Shown here: positions 13,435 to 16,214 of the stretch, one piece after another
Layout: every line of letters starts with the position of its first letter
Position numbering within the stretch: the first letter of the stretch is position 1
Assembly (NCBI GenBank): GCA_934098455.1
Contig: CAKOOU010000026.1
Location: 1 to 16,214 of the forward strand
Length of the DNA stretch: 16,214 bases
Direction of reading: 5' to 3'
Source of the DNA: an uncultured Bacilli bacterium
GTDB lineage: Bacteria > Bacillota_I > Bacilli_A > RF39 > UBA660
Notes under the pieces: generated by a model
Seen by the model: only the letters and a program-made list of their open reading frames with translations
What the model was told of the DNA's origin: nothing
Database searches by the model: none
Program-made: the position numbers and the translations under genes

Positions 13435-13475
13435 AAAACTGATATTTAGAATTGTTTCCTTATTTATCAGTTTTT
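13435..13475. terminator. Bidirectional terminator
   Basis: AAAACTGATA (13435-13444) pairs with TATCAGTTTT (13465-13474) over 10 bp with a 20-base loop. Ts follow on the plus strand (13471-13475), and on the minus strand the stem is followed by TTTTCTATTT. It could end both the relic on the plus strand and the DUF192 gene on the minus strand. Confidence 0.5.
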
Positions 13476-13519
13476 GAATTTTTATATATTATAAGAAATT
13501 AAGAAAGAATAATTAAGGG

Positions 13520-13843
13520 TCAATCCTTGGTTTTTTCATGTAAATCTAAATTGCTAATATCAATAATATCATTAACTTTTAAATTTAGCGAAGAATTACT
13601 AGGTAATTCCAATATATTAGTTTTATTATTATTTTTAAATATTAATACCTTATTTGGTGGAACATCTCTATTAATCATAAGTATTCTATTTTCCTTATTT
13701 AATAATATTACATCAATATTCTCTAACATAAAAAATGTATGAATACTTTTACAATTTTCTATCAATAATCCATAATCAATATTTTTCTTATTCATCAATC
13801 CAATTAACTTATCTTTAAAACTAGTTGCAACAAAAACTTTCAT
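13520..13843 (-). CDS. DUF192-family small protein
   Basis: The protein has 107 residues. It follows the DUF192 order: VFVATSFKDKLIGLMNKK (family: vA.t...r..GLM.R), then IHTFFMLENIDVILLNKENRIL (family: FwMknt.ipLDiiFld.dg.Iv), then ILELPSNSSLNLKVNDIIDI (family: vLElpaG....giq.GD.v). Members are small beta-rich proteins, many secreted; their function is not established. Here there is no signal peptide, so it is probably cytoplasmic. GGTGATG precedes the start on the minus strand and a near-consensus promoter lies upstream. The last few codons run through sequence that resembles a degenerate plus-strand terminator. It is divergent from the LtaS-type gene, separated by about 205 bases that contain both promoters. 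Confidence 0.85.
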   Translation of the reverse strand: MKVFVATSFKDKLIGLMNKKNIDYGLLIENCKSIHTFFMLENIDVILLNKENRILMINRDVPPNKVLIFKNNNKTNILELPSNSSLNLKVNDIIDISNLDLHEKTKD

Positions 13844-13880
13844 AACATCACCAATTTATTATATTCTTATCTTTAAACTA

Positions 13881-13909
13881 ATTATACATTTATACATGGA
13901 TAATATCAA
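13881..13909 (-). promoter_or_regulatory. SigA promoter of the DUF192 gene
   Basis: Read on the minus strand: TTGATA (complement of 13904-13909), a 17-base spacer, and a perfect TATAAT (complement of 13881-13886) preceded directly by TG. The distance to the start codon is about 38 bases. Confidence 0.7.
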
Positions 13910-14010
13910 CAAACAAATAGTTATTTTTAGTATAAAATATAATAGAATTTCATAAATATTTCAAATTTATTTAATAAAATTGAATTGTTATATGGACTTA
14001 TAAAGCATTA

Positions 14011-14019
14011 TGTTATATT
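14011..14019 (+). promoter_or_regulatory. Extended -10 promoter of the LtaS-type gene
   Basis: TG at 14011-14012, T, then TATATT at 14014-14019. No clear -35 is visible. Initiation near 14026 gives a leader of about 20 bases that contains AAAAGGAG. Confidence 0.4.
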
Positions 14020-14048
14020 ATATTTAATGTGTCTTAAAAGGAGTATTA

Positions 14049-16121
14049 ATGGATATGAAGAAGTACATAAATAAAAATATATTATTAAATACTTTAATAA
14101 TTTTTACATTTTTAATAATATTAGAATTAATATTTAAAATAGTTAATTTTTATAGTTTAATAGATTATTCTAGTATTAGAATATTATTATCTAGTTTTAT
14201 AATTAGTTTTATTATAGGTAATATTGAATATTTTATAAATAAAAAAATACATAAATATATAAACATTATTTTTATATTTATATGTTCAATTTATTCGTTA
14301 GCAGAAACTGGCTTTAATAATTTTATAGGAGTTTATATGTCTCTTGGTACTTCAAGCCAATTAGGTGCAGTAATAGACTATATAAGAGAATTTATTTTAA
14401 GTTTTAGATGGTATTACTATTTTCTTTTATTACCATTTATATTAATGATCTTATATTATATTTTTATAAATAATAAAGTAATTCAAAAGTTTAATATAAA
14501 TATGAATAAAAACAAGTATAAAACTTTAAATAAAAAAGTTTATATAAAAAAGATTGCATTAAGTACTATTATCTTATGTATAATTTCTAATATATATTTA
14601 TTAACATTATATATTCCATTTATGCAAAATAAATTACAAACTGTGGATAATAAAAAATTATTTAAGAATCCAAGTGTACCTAGTATTACCATAAAACAAT
14701 TTGGTATAACAACATATGGTATATTAGATGTTAATAACTATTTTTTTCCTGCTAAAGTAAATGATGAATATAAAATAGAGAATGAAAATAATAAATATGC
14801 TAAAGAAAATACTACTAGAGTATTTGATGATACTAATTGGAATAATTTAATTGATAATGAAAGTAATGAAACACTAAATAACCTAAATAAATATTTTATT
14901 AATAATAAAATTACTGATACTAATAATTATACTGGCATGTTTAAAGATAAAAATTTAATAGTAATTATGTTAGAAAGTGTTAATGACATTATTATAAATA
15001 AAGAAGATTATCCTAACTTTTATAAAATGTATAGTGAAGGATGGCATTGGAAAAATAATTATAGTCCTAGAAATAGCTGTAGTACAGGAAATAATGAAAT
15101 GAGTGGTATGACAAGTTTATTTTCTATATATAATACTTGTACTGCTAATAATTATAGAAAGAATACTTATTTTGAAGCAATATTTAATTTGTTTAATAAT
15201 AAAAATTATTACACATTTAGTGCACATGATTATACAGAACATTATTACTATAGAAATGAAATTCATACAAATATGGGAAGTAATGCATATTATGGAGTTG
15301 AAAAACTTGGTATAGAATATTCAAACGTTTATAAAAATTGGGCTAGTGATGAAGACTTTATGAATAAAGTATTAGAACTTATAGATAACGTTGATAATGA
15401 TCATTTTATGACATGGTTAACAACTGTTTCAAGCCATCAACCTTATTATTATTCATCTATAGAAGGTGATAAATATTTAAGTTTATATGAAGATAGAGAT
15501 ATAAGAACAGATTTAAAAAGATATAAATCTAAATTAAAAATATTAGATAATGCATTAGGAATACTACTTGATGGATTAGAGAGAAAAGGTATATTAGATG
15601 ATACTGTAATCGTTATGTATGGAGACCATTATCCTTATGGACTATCTACAGATACAATTAATACTGTTTTAGATTATGATACAAATGTAGATTATGAAAA
15701 TGAAAGAGTACCATTTGTTATATATAATACAGATATAGATAGTAAAGAATTTGATAGTTATACATCATATATAAATATACTTCCTACAGTAGCAAATCTA
15801 TTCGATTTAGACTATGACCCAAGACTTTATATGGGAAATGATTTATTAAGTAAAGATTATGAATCAATTGTAATTTTTGCAGATGGTAGTTGGAAAAATG
15901 AATATGCATACTATAACGCTAGTAGAAGTAGTATAGAATATTATACTGATAAAACTTATACAATAGAAGAATTACAAAATATTAATAATAAAATTGATTT
16001 AAAAATTAAAATGAGTAGTTTAGCTATCAAAAATAATTATTTCAATTACTTATATAATTCATTAAATGGAAATGTTATTAATAAATCAGCTGTTGTTGAT
16101 AGTAAGCAAAAAGAATCTTAA
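14049..16121 (+). CDS. LtaS-type lipoteichoic acid synthase / membrane sulfatase-fold phosphotransferase
   Basis: LtaS-type enzymes polymerise glycerol-phosphate from phosphatidylglycerol, or prime or decorate such polymers, on the outer face of the membrane. This one has 690 residues, slightly longer than the usual 640-650. About five N-terminal hydrophobic helices (within residues 10-190) lead into an extracellular alkaline-phosphatase-fold domain. The four metal and catalytic residues of S. aureus LtaS have counterparts: Glu in MLESVND (E309), the Thr nucleophile in SCSTGNNE (T346), and Asp-His in YGDHYPYG (D526, H527). SSHQPYY with H463 matches the conserved substrate-site His. AAAAGGAG precedes ATG 14049; ATG 14055 is an alternative. 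Which family member it is (synthase, primase or phosphoethanolamine-type transferase) cannot be decided. The 93 bases after it hold only a weak hairpin. Confidence 0.88.
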   Translation: MDMKKYINKNILLNTLIIFTFLIILELIFKIVNFYSLIDYSSIRILLSSFIISFIIGNIEYFINKKIHKYINIIFIFICSIYSLAETGFNNFIGVYMSLGTSSQLGAVIDYIREFILSFRWYYYFLLLPFILMILYYIFINNKVIQKFNINMNKNKYKTLNKKVYIKKIALSTIILCIISNIYLLTLYIPFMQNKLQTVDNKKLFKNPSVPSITIKQFGITTYGILDVNNYFFPAKVNDEYKIENENNKYAKENTTRVFDDTNWNNLIDNESNETLNNLNKYFINNKITDTNNYTGMFKDKNLIVIMLESVNDIIINKEDYPNFYKMYSEGWHWKNNYSPRNSCSTGNNEMSGMTSLFSIYNTCTANNYRKNTYFEAIFNLFNNKNYYTFSAHDYTEHYYYRNEIHTNMGSNAYYGVEKLGIEYSNVYKNWASDEDFMNKVLELIDNVDNDHFMTWLTTVSSHQPYYYSSIEGDKYLSLYEDRDIRTDLKRYKSKLKILDNALGILLDGLERKGILDDTVIVMYGDHYPYGLSTDTINTVLDYDTNVDYENERVPFVIYNTDIDSKEFDSYTSYINILPTVANLFDLDYDPRLYMGNDLLSKDYESIVIFADGSWKNEYAYYNASRSSIEYYTDKTYTIEELQNINNKIDLKIKMSSLAIKNNYFNYLYNSLNGNVINKSAVVDSKQKES

Positions 16122-16214
16122 AAAACTAAAGAAAAGTGGTCGAATGAAAAGTTAAATGACAATTTAACTAAATAATTTAATTTGTAAGAGAAAATGGTAG
16201 ATTTTTGATAAAAA

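Noticed and set aside
16150..16169. 8-bp inverted repeat after the LtaS-type gene
   Set aside because: The stem is AT-rich and no T tract follows, so it cannot be supported as a terminator.

Overview
The window is very AT-rich DNA, probably near 25% G+C by eye. TGA is used as a stop and tryptophan is TGG, so the standard bacterial code applies. Shine-Dalgarno sites are strong, and the gene content (YvlD-Lgt pair, LtaS-type sulfatase, Cse60, bacilliform TrpS, WxL-like and collagen-like proteins) points to a low-GC Gram-positive. An uncultured or gut-type Bacilli/Erysipelotrichia-like lineage with sporulation ancestry is my best guess; the placement is inference.

Layout. 1-1026 is the 3' part of a phage-tail-like or surface protein. 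1027-2956 holds a small membrane protein, trpS and tRNA-His. 2957-4372 is mostly decayed sequence: two related gene remnants flanking an intact GNAT acetyltransferase. 4373-8691 is a compact same-strand run, rnfC-like, rnfD-like, cse60, yvlD-like, lgt, trxB, closed by a good intrinsic terminator. 8759-13096 encodes surface or spore-surface type proteins, none with a signal peptide: a BclA-like collagen protein, a relic of a second such gene, a beta-helix/WxL-like protein, and two overlapping prealbumin-fold proteins behind a SigK-like promoter. 13097-13519 is relic sequence including a SHOCT-domain fragment. A DUF192 gene on the minus strand is divergent from an LtaS-type sulfatase that fills 14049-16121.

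How the genes relate. lgt and yvlD are a familiar Bacilli envelope neighbourhood and trxB is a thiol-redox gene. The RnfC/RnfD-like pair is the oddity: the iron-sulfur motifs and membrane scaffold are kept, but the flavin/NADH-site motifs of both subunits appear to be missing and no other Rnf subunit is present. The 8.7-13.1 kb cluster looks like a set of proteins displayed on a surface without Sec export, which would fit mother-cell assembly onto a spore. The best candidates for something new are the stripped Rnf pair and the signal-less surface cluster with its split prealbumin gene.
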